The notes below the pieces were generated by a model. It saw nothing but the letters and a program-made list of their open reading frames with translations, was not told where the DNA came from and did no database searches. Positions 54,233-63,130 of a stretch of DNA of 64,000 bases are shown in pieces. Both the position numbers and the translations under genes were made by a program. Location of the stretch: assembly GCA_900546795.1 (NCBI GenBank), contig UREG01000001.1:1-64000 (forward strand). Reading direction: 5' to 3'. Numbering within the stretch: the stretch's first letter is position 1; every line of letters starts with the position of its first letter. Source of the DNA: an uncultured Veillonellaceae bacterium. Lineage in GTDB: Bacteria > Bacillota > Negativicutes > Veillonellales > Megasphaeraceae.

Positions 54233-54577
54233 TCTTCCATCTCCTCATACATTGGATTCTGCTATTGATTCTTAACTAAATCAATAATTCTTGTCAATTT
54301 TATCACAAGATTTTATAAAATCCTAGGGAAATATCAGAGAATTTTCTCATCTTTTTATATGTTATTCACATATTTTATATCATTTTTGAATATATGTCCT
54401 TCTTATTCAGTGTTTTAGATTATGATTGATGCTGCCTTATTTTTGAGCTGCTGTCCCTGCCGTTCCTTTCTGATAAAGAACAGCAGCGCCCGCTCCTCGC
54501 CCATTATTATTTGAAAATATCCTCATTTTATTTTATGCGCAGCTATCATTTATCAACCGCATCTTATTTTCAATATT
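54233..54577. other. AT-rich spacer upstream of TonB receptor 1
   Basis: The half near 54233 should contain the promoter and perhaps an iron- or metal-responsive operator, but no clear palindrome or -35/-10 pair was found. The rest has no recognisable gene and leads into the citF remnant. Confidence 0.4.
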
Positions 54578-54840
54578 TTGGGTCATCCCCTTCCTGCTCC
54601 CCACCTTACGCCGAGAGATGCAGCCTTTATCGCGGCACCGTGCTGTGCCCGGGAAGGCAATATCAACGGCATAGATGGAGCGACGGTTTGCGGAGCGTTG
54701 GGATATGCCATGGCGGACGCAGCGTATGCAAAACAGGTTGTACTGCCTAAGCGGCACGAAGCTGGAATATATCAGCATTCCGGGGAATCAGGCAGATTAT
54801 TCGGAGCGTCTCCTGCTCAGAAATATTCTTTCACCTTCAA
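54578..54840 (+). pseudogene. citF: Remnant of citrate lyase alpha subunit (CitF)
   Basis: A short plus-strand frame reads AAFIAAPCCAREGNINGIDG and then CGALGYAMADAAYAKQVV. It matches the CitF pattern xAFxxxPxCxxxGNxNGxxG, CGxLGYAxxDAxxAKQVV. Beyond it, another frame gives ISIPGNQADYSERLL, comparable to the next CitF segment, so a frameshift has occurred. The remaining approximately 400 residues of CitF are absent on both sides. No other citrate lyase gene is in the window. It is a dead fragment left between two receptor genes. Confidence 0.85.
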
Positions 54841-54842
54841 CT

Positions 54843-54871
54843 AAAAAAGAGGCACATAAAAGTGCCTCTTT
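54843..54871. terminator. Terminator after binding lipoprotein gene
   Basis: AAAGAGGCAC/GTGCCTCTTT around ATAAAA; on the minus strand it ends in TTTTTTAG. It closes the receptor 2-binding protein operon. Confidence 0.82.
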
Positions 54872-54913
54872 GCGGCTTCCGCCGCTTTATATTTTCTTTT
54901 GTCCGGTTACTTT

Positions 54914-55873
54914 TCAAAAATACTCTGGATATACCAACTTTGCCATATATTCTGCTGCTTCTGCAATATGGTGAGAGGTGCAATACCGATACTTTTCAGG
55001 AAATTTATACACTTCCTTTTGCTGTATACATTTCAAATGTACATAGGCCGGATCTGATTTTACTTGCTCAAAATACTCGTCAGGATCTTTTTCTCCCTTA
55101 GCATTCCAGGCCGGCAATAACAATACATCAGGATTTAATTGAAGAATCCGCTCCTTGCTTACCACCACGCTGCTTTTGGTTGGAATAATTTCCATTCCGT
55201 TTCTTACATGACTTGCCTGACAAAGTATAGCAAATACATGCTGCATGATGCCAAACGTTCCATTATAGGTAAGCTCTATTACTGTTTTTCGCTTATCTTT
55301 CTCTATCCTTTGCAAACGCTGATCTAATGCCTGCAGCCTCTGATCCATATTCTGTATCAGTTGCTGACCTTTTTCCTCTTTGCGTACGACAGCAGATATT
55401 TTTCGTATCATATGCCGTATCCCTTCGATAGACTCCGGAGATTTTATTTCAAAAACGGGTATCTTCATATCCACCAGTGTCTGATACAATTCCGGCTTTA
55501 CTCCATCGGATACAAAAACGATATCCGGCTGCAAGGATAATATTTTCTCCGCCGAAATAGGATTCGTATACCGCTGCGCTGCGAAAGCTGCCTTTTTGCT
55601 TGTCATGGAATACGCTGGATCCAAAGATAAATTAGACACTGCTGCAATCTGTTCCACTGCCACCAAATCAAAAACTACATCTTGAATAGCATTGTTCAAA
55701 CACAAAATGCGGTGGGGCGGAGCTGGAAAAAATATCTCTTTTCCTCTATCATCCACCACTGTATACGACACATCTGCCTGTGTATCAGATTTGCTGCTGC
55801 CATTAGATTCCAGCAAGCAGCCGGCAGCCAATATACTGCATATCAATAAAATTATAAACCAAATCCATTTCAT
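54914..55873 (-). CDS. Periplasmic-binding lipoprotein, iron-siderophore/cobalamin type
   Basis: A 319-residue substrate-binding protein with a lipoprotein signal (LLICSILAAGC, lipobox LAAGC). It has the FepB/BtuF-like helical-backbone fold: VVDDRGKEIFFPAPPHRILC at the start of domain 1 and VVSKERILQLNPDVLLLP in domain 2. An ATG at 55873 follows a GTG in frame; the site is weak. It lies 37 nt after TonB receptor 2 and probably shares its transcript. The permease and ATPase are not in the window. Confidence 0.9.
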   Translation of the reverse strand: MKWIWFIILLICSILAAGCLLESNGSSKSDTQADVSYTVVDDRGKEIFFPAPPHRILCLNNAIQDVVFDLVAVEQIAAVSNLSLDPAYSMTSKKAAFAAQRYTNPISAEKILSLQPDIVFVSDGVKPELYQTLVDMKIPVFEIKSPESIEGIRHMIRKISAVVRKEEKGQQLIQNMDQRLQALDQRLQRIEKDKRKTVIELTYNGTFGIMQHVFAILCQASHVRNGMEIIPTKSSVVVSKERILQLNPDVLLLPAWNAKGEKDPDEYFEQVKSDPAYVHLKCIQQKEVYKFPEKYRYCTSHHIAEAAEYMAKLVYPEYF

Positions 55874-55909
55874 CACAGCCTGCTTTTAGATTCACTCTCC
55901 ATCATCCGA

Positions 55910-57895
55910 TTAAAACGAGTATTCATATCCAATACTGAAATTTCGGCCTAATGTATAGTAGGTAGAAGACGACGAGGTAGTAATGTCACGGCGGTCCAAG
56001 ATATTATCCATATTAAAATAAATTCGGCTGCTTTCCGTAGGACGGTAGGAAAGATTGATGTCTGTAAACAGCTGCGGCCGCATCGATTCCTGGCTTGCCA
56101 AATCTCTCGTACGTTTTCCAAGATAATTCATGTTAAGCGCTCCGGAAAATTTATCTTTCGTATACGTCACACCTGCATTTAATTGAAGTTTACCATAGTA
56201 ATTCCGCCATTCACTGAATTCAAAACTATTCCCCAACGCATCTTTTGCCGTTCTCTTTTTCGGTTCGCTATAAGAAATTCCATAATTGAACGTGAATCCA
56301 TTCCCCGCATCAACATCGCACGTCAATTCAATCCCTGTATTTTTGATATCTTCGTTACTGTATTTTACAGTCCCCATCTCGACATTATCCCAACTCGATT
56401 CGATAAAGTCGTTGATTTTATAATTATATACAGCTAACCGCCAAGCTTGATTGCCGATATTTCTCTTGAGTCCAACTTCATAGTGTTCACCATGCTGGGG
56501 TTTCAAGTCCGCGTTTGCGATGATATTGCCGGAACCATATATCTGACTAAAAGTCGGCAGCATGAAAGACCGGCCGGCTTTTGCATACAAGGTACTGTTA
56601 TCGCTAAGCTCATACAAATATTCTACCTCTGGCAAAAACTTACTGAACTCCTGCCCTTCCGTAGAGCTGCCTGTCCAAGTTTCACGCATATTAATATTCA
56701 AGGTAGACCGATTATTTATATTCCATCCATATTGTCCATATACGGAATATACATTTCTCTGATAATCATTGCCTGAATGGTCTGTCTCTGTATCTTTCCC
56801 TGTATCCAACATATCTTTTTGTATATTCAGCCCTAACAGAGCTGTTCCCATTTTCCAGTCCCACCGTTTTGATGTGTCGATGCCAAAAGAACGGTCATCA
56901 TTTACCGAATGATCCCGTTTCGTATTTGCAGGATCAAACTTGCTGGAGGATGCGCTGTTTCTGGCAGTAACGTTATCCGTTTCCTGTTTACGATTGTTAT
57001 AATACAAAACCCCTTTTACACCATCTTTATCATAATGAAGCCCCATCATATTTTCCCGAGTTTTATGAATGGCATTCTTATAGTCAGCTCCTGCAGCCGC
57101 TGGATTGTTTCGTCCGTCATATCGATATACATAATGCGCATTATTTTTACCATACGTATGCGTAAAGTATATATTGTCATTAAAATTATACCGCCAGTTG
57201 AAGTTGTTTCGTTCTACATCTTTGATATTATAATACATGCCTGCTGGACGTCCCGTTGCAGGATCAGAGATATTATCTATATCCCCCAATTTATCATAAC
57301 TATAGGTCAATCCCAATTTTCCCATCTGAGCACTGACAGAATGGTTTTGCATGCCATAATTGCCAAAAGAAGTACGGACTGCATTTTTTCTCGTACCTTT
57401 TGTAATAATATTAATAACACCGCCAGTTGCTTCACTGCCAAACAGCACGGCTCCGCCGCCGCGGATCACTTCCACTCGTTCTATAGAATCCAGCGGAATA
57501 TCATCTAAATTATATCTTCCACTCTGATTCAGCGAAACTCCGTCTACTAATACCAAGGTCCCTTTTTCTACTCCACGAATAATAATTTTGCTAGTCATCG
57601 TTCCCTGGGATACACCTTTTGGCCCTTGCGCCTGATATGTTATTCCAATACCATATTTCAGTGCATCTTGCAAATTGGACGCTCCGGTTTGCTGCAGCTC
57701 TTCCTGCGTAAATACATCTACTGCCGCTGGAGTTTTCAAATCTGACGTTTCTCGCCGCTGCGCTGTAACCACTAAAGGATCCAGCTGAAAAGACTGTAAT
57801 TCATCTTCCGCAAATGCAGTCAGCATTCCACCCATCAATACGCTGCATGTTACCGCCCCTATTAATACGCCACTCTTTCTCTCCCATTTCTTCAT
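55910..57895 (-). CDS. TonB-dependent outer-membrane receptor 2
   Basis: A 661-residue receptor. The signal peptide ends around LTAFAED. The TonB box region is DPLVVTAQRRETSD. The plug has IIIRGVEKGTLVLVDGVSLN and IERVEVIRGGGAVLFGSEATGGVINIIT. The barrel ends in GYEYSF with a terminal Phe, as expected for BAM-dependent insertion. GAGGTG precedes the ATG. It is followed by the binding lipoprotein. A perfect palindrome lies upstream (57957-57990). Siderophore, haem or cobalamin uptake is likely. Confidence 0.94.
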   Translation of the reverse strand: MKKWERKSGVLIGAVTCSVLMGGMLTAFAEDELQSFQLDPLVVTAQRRETSDLKTPAAVDVFTQEELQQTGASNLQDALKYGIGITYQAQGPKGVSQGTMTSKIIIRGVEKGTLVLVDGVSLNQSGRYNLDDIPLDSIERVEVIRGGGAVLFGSEATGGVINIITKGTRKNAVRTSFGNYGMQNHSVSAQMGKLGLTYSYDKLGDIDNISDPATGRPAGMYYNIKDVERNNFNWRYNFNDNIYFTHTYGKNNAHYVYRYDGRNNPAAAGADYKNAIHKTRENMMGLHYDKDGVKGVLYYNNRKQETDNVTARNSASSSKFDPANTKRDHSVNDDRSFGIDTSKRWDWKMGTALLGLNIQKDMLDTGKDTETDHSGNDYQRNVYSVYGQYGWNINNRSTLNINMRETWTGSSTEGQEFSKFLPEVEYLYELSDNSTLYAKAGRSFMLPTFSQIYGSGNIIANADLKPQHGEHYEVGLKRNIGNQAWRLAVYNYKINDFIESSWDNVEMGTVKYSNEDIKNTGIELTCDVDAGNGFTFNYGISYSEPKKRTAKDALGNSFEFSEWRNYYGKLQLNAGVTYTKDKFSGALNMNYLGKRTRDLASQESMRPQLFTDINLSYRPTESSRIYFNMDNILDRRDITTSSSSTYYTLGRNFSIGYEYSF

Positions 57896-57956
57896 CTCTG
57901 CACCTCATATGCTCTATTCTTTTTATAAAACGGCAAGCTTCCGTTTTACCTATCAC

Positions 57957-57990
57957 CATTACAGATAAAATTTTTATTTTATCTGTAATG
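57957..57990 (-). promoter_or_regulatory. Perfect 34-bp palindrome upstream of TonB receptor 2
   Basis: Left arm CATTACAGATAAAAT (57957-57971), a four-T centre, then the exact complement (57976-57990). It is about 60-95 nt upstream of the receptor start, in the leader or promoter. It lacks a GC-rich stem, so it is more like an operator than a terminator. A ferric-uptake-type or other metalloregulator site is possible. Confidence 0.6.
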
Positions 57991-58070
57991 ATATTTTTTA
58001 TGAGGCATATTATAAACTATATACTTAGCATATATTCAAGCAATAATTTTATATTTTTATTATTTTTCGG

Positions 58071-58102
58071 CAAAAAAGCACTCGAGGGAGAGTGCTTTTT
58101 TT
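58071..58102 (-). terminator. Terminator after HMG-CoA lyase operon
   Basis: AAAAAAGCACTC and GAGTGCTTTTTT pair around GAGGGA, just past the lyase stop. Confidence 0.9.
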
Positions 58103-58108
58103 ATCGTT

Positions 58109-59047
58109 CTACATTTTCTTTTGTCCGGTTACTTTTTCTTTTATCAAATCCGAGCATTTTCCGGCTTTCAGCATATAGCTTTCCGTGTCATGACCGACAT
58201 ATTCCCGTACTTTTTTCGATAACGCGATCAGCTTATCCAGATCGATGCCCGTTTCAATCCCCATTTCATGCAGCATATGAACGATATCTTCCGTGCAAGC
58301 ATTGCCGGACGCTCCCGGTGCGTAGGGGCAGCCGCCCAGGCCGGAAAACGATCCGTCAAAGTTGACGATCCCCGCCTGCATGGCGGTAATAATGCAAGCC
58401 ATCGCCATGTCCCGGGTGTTGTGCAGATGCAGGTTCCACTGTACATCGGGATATTTCTGCGTAAAATAGCTGCATTTTTCATATACTTCTTTCGGGTTTG
58501 CCATGCCGGTCGTATCGGACAGCGACAGTTCGGTGATTCCCAGTGCCGTCAGCTCTTTGACGATCGATTCAATTTTTGGTATCTCGATTTTTCCTTCAAA
58601 GGGGCAGCCGAACGCCGTCGACATTGCGCCGGAAACTTCCATCCCCTGACTGCGCGCCACGGCTACGCATTCGCGAAAACTGCGGACCGTTTCTTCCGGC
58701 GTGCGGTTGAAATTGCTCAGATTGTGAGAGGTGCTGACGGATACGGTAAGTTTTACTTTTTTGACGCCTGCGGCCGCCGCCCGTTCCACGCCTTTCAAGT
58801 TGGTGATCAGCGCCCGATATTCCACATCATCCCGTTTATGAAGGCGCGCATACATTTCATCGGTATCCGCCAAAGCGGGAATGGCTTTAGGATGGACAAA
58901 CGAACCGATTTCAATTTGCTTCAATCCGGCTTCCGCCGCCAGTTCGATCAATTCCGCTTTCTGTTCTATGGTCAATCGCTGCTTCTCGTTTTGCAGGCCG
59001 TCTCGGGGCCCTACTTCACATATATATACCCGTTTTGGAAATTTCAT
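58109..59047 (-). CDS. mvaB: Hydroxymethylglutaryl-CoA lyase
   Basis: A 312-residue HMG-CoA lyase family enzyme, which cleaves 3-hydroxy-3-methylglutaryl-CoA to acetyl-CoA and acetoacetate. Signatures: ICEVGPRDGLQNE (metal-binding Asp), LHLHNTRDM (metal-binding His pair) and the catalytic-Cys loop SGLGGCPYAPGASGN with C240. The length is normal. ATAGGAGATGAG precedes the ATG. It is the last gene of a four-gene leftward group with permease, CoA-transferase and amidohydrolase. No leucine-degradation carboxylase is nearby, so its substrate is more likely made by the adjacent CoA-transferase. Citramalyl-CoA-like substrates are an alternative. Confidence 0.92.
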   Translation of the reverse strand: MKFPKRVYICEVGPRDGLQNEKQRLTIEQKAELIELAAEAGLKQIEIGSFVHPKAIPALADTDEMYARLHKRDDVEYRALITNLKGVERAAAAGVKKVKLTVSVSTSHNLSNFNRTPEETVRSFRECVAVARSQGMEVSGAMSTAFGCPFEGKIEIPKIESIVKELTALGITELSLSDTTGMANPKEVYEKCSYFTQKYPDVQWNLHLHNTRDMAMACIITAMQAGIVNFDGSFSGLGGCPYAPGASGNACTEDIVHMLHEMGIETGIDLDKLIALSKKVREYVGHDTESYMLKAGKCSDLIKEKVTGQKKM

Positions 59048-59058
59048 ATTCTCATCTC

Positions 59059-60195
59059 CTATATGGCTTCAATCGATTTATACACTACGCTGCCCCTGCA
59101 TACCGTCATCTGCGGCACGATGGCCTGAGAGCCGGTCCGTTTCCGTTTTTGCGTATCTCCAAATACAATTGTTTTTTCTTTTACTTTAAAAACGGTGATA
59201 TCCCCTTCATATCCCGGCTCCAGCCGCCCCAGCATATCGGCGAGACCCAGCGCCTTTGCCGGCGTATAGGTGCAGGCAGCCAAGATATCTTCCAGCTTCA
59301 TGCCCAGCAGAAGATATTTGGACAACACGTAAGGGAGAGAAAATACCGGATCTTTATACAATGTTTTTACGGTAATATCCGTCGATATGATATCCGGCAA
59401 AAATCCCTGTTCTATCCCGGCCTGCGCCACTTCAAACGACCAGTGGTTGCTGCCGTTGGCCGCATCTATGATAACGCCTCGTTTCTGCGCGTCCCTTACT
59501 TCAGGATATACTTCCCCTTTTTCGTTCAAGATCGTATTTCCCGTTCCATGATAACAGTGGGCCAGCGTATCTCCCGGCCGCAGCGCAGACGCAGCTTCAT
59601 CAAGTGTAATAGGCGAATCGGTGGTGTGTACGGTAACCGGCACCCCCAGCCGTTCTGCCAGTTTCAGCATGGCGTAAAACGGCCGGCTGCCCAATTCTTT
59701 TGCAATACCTTTGCTGCTGCGCATTTTCAAGCCTTTCCAGATCGCAGGATACGAGGTCAGCATCGCCTGAATCCCTTCTTCGTCCCAATATTTCGGATCC
59801 AGATCTTCATGAAATTTCATCGTCCCCATACCTGTCGGGCACACGTTCAACAGCCCGTATATCCGCATTTCACTTCGATATACAATATTTTCTATAAAGC
59901 TTCTGGCGGTTGCCACTCCCGAGCTTCCTGCATCTACGGCTGTGCAGACGCCCTGCGGGAAAAAGTTGCTGTCCGTATCAATCCCTATTTCTGTCGTGTG
60001 GGGAAATACATGGGCGTGATAGTCGATCCAGCCTGCGGAAACATAATACCCGTCGGCATCAAATTCTATCACCGGAGCTTGTATCTCTTCTTCCCTGCAT
60101 ATTTTTCCGGCATGTACATATACGTCCCGTTTAGTAAACGTCCGCTCGATCGGATCAAAGACGCTGCCGTTTCGAATAATCAAATCCTGCCTCAT
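59059..60195 (-). CDS. COG3964-type amidohydrolase/deacetylase
   Basis: A 378-residue amidohydrolase-superfamily enzyme. Motifs: YVSAGWIDYHAHVFP (HxH), WKGLKMRSS with the bridging lysine, VTVHTTDS, LAHCYHG and DIISTDITV (catalytic Asp). It is of the EF0837/Atu3266 group (COG3964), often annotated as dihydroorotase or enamidase. Some members hydrolyse O-acyl esters of alpha-hydroxy acids. GGGAGG precedes the ATG, and it lies between the CoA-transferase and the lyase (20- and 11-nt gaps). It may release a hydroxy acid from an ester or amide before CoA activation. Confidence 0.88.
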   Translation of the reverse strand: MRQDLIIRNGSVFDPIERTFTKRDVYVHAGKICREEEIQAPVIEFDADGYYVSAGWIDYHAHVFPHTTEIGIDTDSNFFPQGVCTAVDAGSSGVATARSFIENIVYRSEMRIYGLLNVCPTGMGTMKFHEDLDPKYWDEEGIQAMLTSYPAIWKGLKMRSSKGIAKELGSRPFYAMLKLAERLGVPVTVHTTDSPITLDEAASALRPGDTLAHCYHGTGNTILNEKGEVYPEVRDAQKRGVIIDAANGSNHWSFEVAQAGIEQGFLPDIISTDITVKTLYKDPVFSLPYVLSKYLLLGMKLEDILAACTYTPAKALGLADMLGRLEPGYEGDITVFKVKEKTIVFGDTQKRKRTGSQAIVPQMTVCRGSVVYKSIEAI

Positions 60196-60215
60196 CGTTT
60201 ACCTCCCGTCTATTT

Positions 60216-61406
60216 TTAAATAACGCCTTTTTCTTCCAAGGCTTTCAATTCTTCTTCCTCCAATCCCAGCCACTGCCGATATACTTCCGCATTGTGTTCG
60301 CCCAGTTTCGGACCAGCCCACTTGATTTCTCCCGGCGTTTCGCTGAATACCGGCGTGATCCCCGGCATTTTAATGGTTCCCAGCGGTTCATACGGCACTT
60401 CTACGATATCGTTTCGATACTGGTACTGCGGGTCGTTAAAGATATCTTCGATATCGTATACCAGATTGACCGGCACGCCTTCTTTATCCGCAATAGATTT
60501 AATTTCCTGATACGTATGGCTGTGAATCCATTCTCTTACAATCGCGTCGATTTCCGGATCGTGTTCCACCCGCGCCTTCATCGTGCAGAAATGCGGATGT
60601 TCCCTGAGTTCTTCTTTTCCCATAGCCGTCGTCAGATATTCCCAGGTACGATCTGTACTGCATACCAAAACCACCCATTTTCCGTCTGCGGTTTCATACG
60701 TCCCTCCCGGGCTGGAAGTGCCGGACAATTTTGGTTTTCTTGTGCGGATAATTCCGTTTTTATCGTACTCTGCCACAAGAATTTCCATCATACGGAAAAT
60801 TCCTTCGTACAGACTAACGTCAATTTCCTGCCCTTTTCCTTTTAATACATCTCGATGATACAAAGCCATCATCGTAGCAAAGGTTGCATACAATCCGGCA
60901 ATATAGTCCGTCAGAGAAAACGACGGGCTGACCGGCGGCCGGTCCGGATAGCCGGTGATAAAGGTCATGCCGGAAAATGCCGTAGCCGGCGTACCAAATC
61001 CGGCGACTTTTTTATACGGTCCTGTCTGGCCGTAGCCGGTTACATGGGTCAGGATAATATCCGGATTGGCTTCTTTCATCTTGCTGTAACCGATTCCCCA
61101 TTTATCCAGCGTTCCCGTTTTAAAATTTTCAATAACCACATCCGCCTGTTTGACCATATCCAGCAGCATGCGTTTCCCTTCGTCCGTATGAAGATCGAGG
61201 GTAACGGATTTTTTATTCCGCCCCATAGCAGCCCAGCGCATGGCTTTCCCATCGTGATACGGCCCGAGCCGGCGGAATGGATCGCCGGTTTTCGGCATTT
61301 CTATCTTAATCACTTCCGCGCCAAAATCCGCCATCAATCCAGCCGCAAACGGAGCGGCAATAACCGTAGATAAATCCAATACTTTTACACCTTCCAACAG
61401 TTTCAT
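60216..61406 (-). CDS. Type III (CaiB/BaiF) CoA-transferase
   Basis: A 396-residue family III CoA-transferase. The start GVKVLDLSTVIAAPFAAGLMA is typical, and the catalytic Asp is probably D167 in SLTDYIAGLYA. Other landmarks are ADVVIENFKTGTLDKWG and HVTGYGQTGP. It would move CoA from a donor such as succinyl-CoA or acetyl-CoA to a carboxylic acid. Placed between an anion permease and an HMG-CoA lyase, the most economical acceptor is 3-hydroxy-3-methylglutarate or a similar branched dicarboxylate. Confidence 0.92.
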   Translation of the reverse strand: MKLLEGVKVLDLSTVIAAPFAAGLMADFGAEVIKIEMPKTGDPFRRLGPYHDGKAMRWAAMGRNKKSVTLDLHTDEGKRMLLDMVKQADVVIENFKTGTLDKWGIGYSKMKEANPDIILTHVTGYGQTGPYKKVAGFGTPATAFSGMTFITGYPDRPPVSPSFSLTDYIAGLYATFATMMALYHRDVLKGKGQEIDVSLYEGIFRMMEILVAEYDKNGIIRTRKPKLSGTSSPGGTYETADGKWVVLVCSTDRTWEYLTTAMGKEELREHPHFCTMKARVEHDPEIDAIVREWIHSHTYQEIKSIADKEGVPVNLVYDIEDIFNDPQYQYRNDIVEVPYEPLGTIKMPGITPVFSETPGEIKWAGPKLGEHNAEVYRQWLGLEEEELKALEEKGVI

Positions 61407-61459
61407 ACGTATCTCTCCTTTTTCATTTTAGTATCGTTTTCTTTATCGTTATGCTGCTT

Positions 61460-62875
61460 TTACCAAAGTCCCAATACTTTCCAGAATCCTAATCCTACCG
61501 TGAAGTACACGACTACGTTCCACAGCGCATAGATTCCTCCCAGTTTCCACCATTCCTGCTGCGTTACATATCCGGTCCCATACAGCACCGGCCCCAGCGC
61601 TCCGCCGTAATGCGTCAGGCCGCATCCGTATGCCGTGCACGCCGCTACCATATACGTCAGCACTTCCGCCGGAATATTTGCTACCATTCCCAGCGTAAAC
61701 GCTACCGGCACAAACGCCGTTACAAACGCTCCCATCGACGCAAACAGGTATCGGGTGACGATGCATACTCCGATGATAATTCCCAGCACCGTCAGCATTC
61801 CCATCGATTCCAATGCCAGATAGCTCTGCACCCATTTTGCCAGCCATACGAAGAAGTTTGCTTTGGCCAGCGACGCCGACAAGCCTACGATAAACCCGAA
61901 CCAGATCAGCGTATTCCACGCGCTCTTATTTTCCAGCACGTCCTGTATCGTAAACAAATCCAGCAGCAGCGCCAAAGCCAGGAACGCCAGCGCTACGCAC
62001 GTTGCGTTCAGTTTCAGGATATCTCCCATTGCCCAGCCGGCAATTGCCAGAACAAACAAGACGACCAGGATTTTTTCCGTCCGTTTCATCGGCCCTAATT
62101 CTGCCAGCCCTTTTTCCGAGATTTCTCTTGCGTTCGGAATTTTCTTCAATTCCGGCGGATACAGTTTGTACAGCATGATCGGTATCGTAAACAGTACCAA
62201 AAGTCCCGGCACGCTCATTGCCAGCGCCCAGCTTGCCCAGGTCACGTCCGCTCCCAATATCTTTCTGGCAAAGTCCACCGTTACCAGATTCGGCGAGCAG
62301 GCCGTAATAAATATCCCGGCGGTCGTAAAGCTTACCAGCGCCTGCAGGATCGTAAACAGCGACCCGATTTTTCTTCTCGTTTCTCCCGGTTCGCTTCCCA
62401 GCGTCGTGGCGATGCTTCGAAATACCGGCCATACGATCCCGCCGGACCGCGCCGTATTCGACGGCGTTGCCGGGCTGATGATCAAGTCTACAATGGCCAT
62501 TACATAACTAAGTCCCAGTGTCGTTCCCCCGAATTTTCCGATCAGCCAATAGGATATTCTCGTTCCTATCCCTGTTTTTACAAATGCCATGCTGATCAAA
62601 AAGGCGATAAATACCAGCCACACCGTGGTGGTGGCAAACCCGTTGAGCACGTTTGCCGGTTTCGTCATCAAACTTCCCAGACCGGCTACTACAATGAGCA
62701 CGCTCGATTCCCCTGCCGGCCGAATGATCAGCCCTACGATCGATGCGATATAAATCCCCAGCAATACCATCGCATCTGCTGTCAATCCTTCCGGCGGCGT
62801 CATGTGTCCGATTCCCACCATCAGGATACCCAAGATCAGCCATTTGATCCCCGTCATTTTTGCTTTTCCTTCCAT
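61460..62875 (-). CDS. DASS-family anion/dicarboxylate symporter
   Basis: A 471-residue SLC13/DASS transporter with 11-12 hydrophobic segments. The substrate/Na+ loops read PATPSNTARSGGIVWP, the SNT motif, and YGCGLTHYGGALGPVLYG near the end. An ATG at 62875 has GAAGGGGAGAAGGG upstream. It heads the leftward operon. Family members carry succinate, citrate, tartrate or other di/tricarboxylates; here the downstream genes suggest a hydroxy-dicarboxylate. Confidence 0.92.
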   Translation of the reverse strand: MEGKAKMTGIKWLILGILMVGIGHMTPPEGLTADAMVLLGIYIASIVGLIIRPAGESSVLIVVAGLGSLMTKPANVLNGFATTTVWLVFIAFLISMAFVKTGIGTRISYWLIGKFGGTTLGLSYVMAIVDLIISPATPSNTARSGGIVWPVFRSIATTLGSEPGETRRKIGSLFTILQALVSFTTAGIFITACSPNLVTVDFARKILGADVTWASWALAMSVPGLLVLFTIPIMLYKLYPPELKKIPNAREISEKGLAELGPMKRTEKILVVLFVLAIAGWAMGDILKLNATCVALAFLALALLLDLFTIQDVLENKSAWNTLIWFGFIVGLSASLAKANFFVWLAKWVQSYLALESMGMLTVLGIIIGVCIVTRYLFASMGAFVTAFVPVAFTLGMVANIPAEVLTYMVAACTAYGCGLTHYGGALGPVLYGTGYVTQQEWWKLGGIYALWNVVVYFTVGLGFWKVLGLW

Positions 62876-63009
62876 GTCCCTTCTCCCCTTCTCAATTTCC
62901 GTTTTACGAAAACTGATTTTTATTTATCTTCATCATATCATTCTGCATTTTCATCAGCAATAAAGGGATTTCTCCCCCTATTTTCAGCTATGCATGCGGT
63001 GAAATACGC

Positions 63010-63053
63010 AAAAAGCCAGAACACATCGGACTGAAAGATGGTTCTGGCTTTTC
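63010..63053 (-). terminator. Terminator after iclR
   Basis: AAAAGCCAGAAC and GTTCTGGCTTTT pair perfectly (12 bp) around an 18-nt loop; the minus strand ends in TTTTTGCG. It separates iclR from the permease operon. Confidence 0.88.
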
Positions 63054-63130
63054 CTGTTATATTTACTTTTTATTTTATATGACAAAATGTCATTTTCGTG
63101 TAACAAAAATGATTTTTTCCGTATGCTATT

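Noticed and set aside
59035..60219. 394-codon plus-strand frame opposite the COG3964 amidohydrolase
   Set aside because: The minus strand carries all amidohydrolase motifs; the antisense translation has none.
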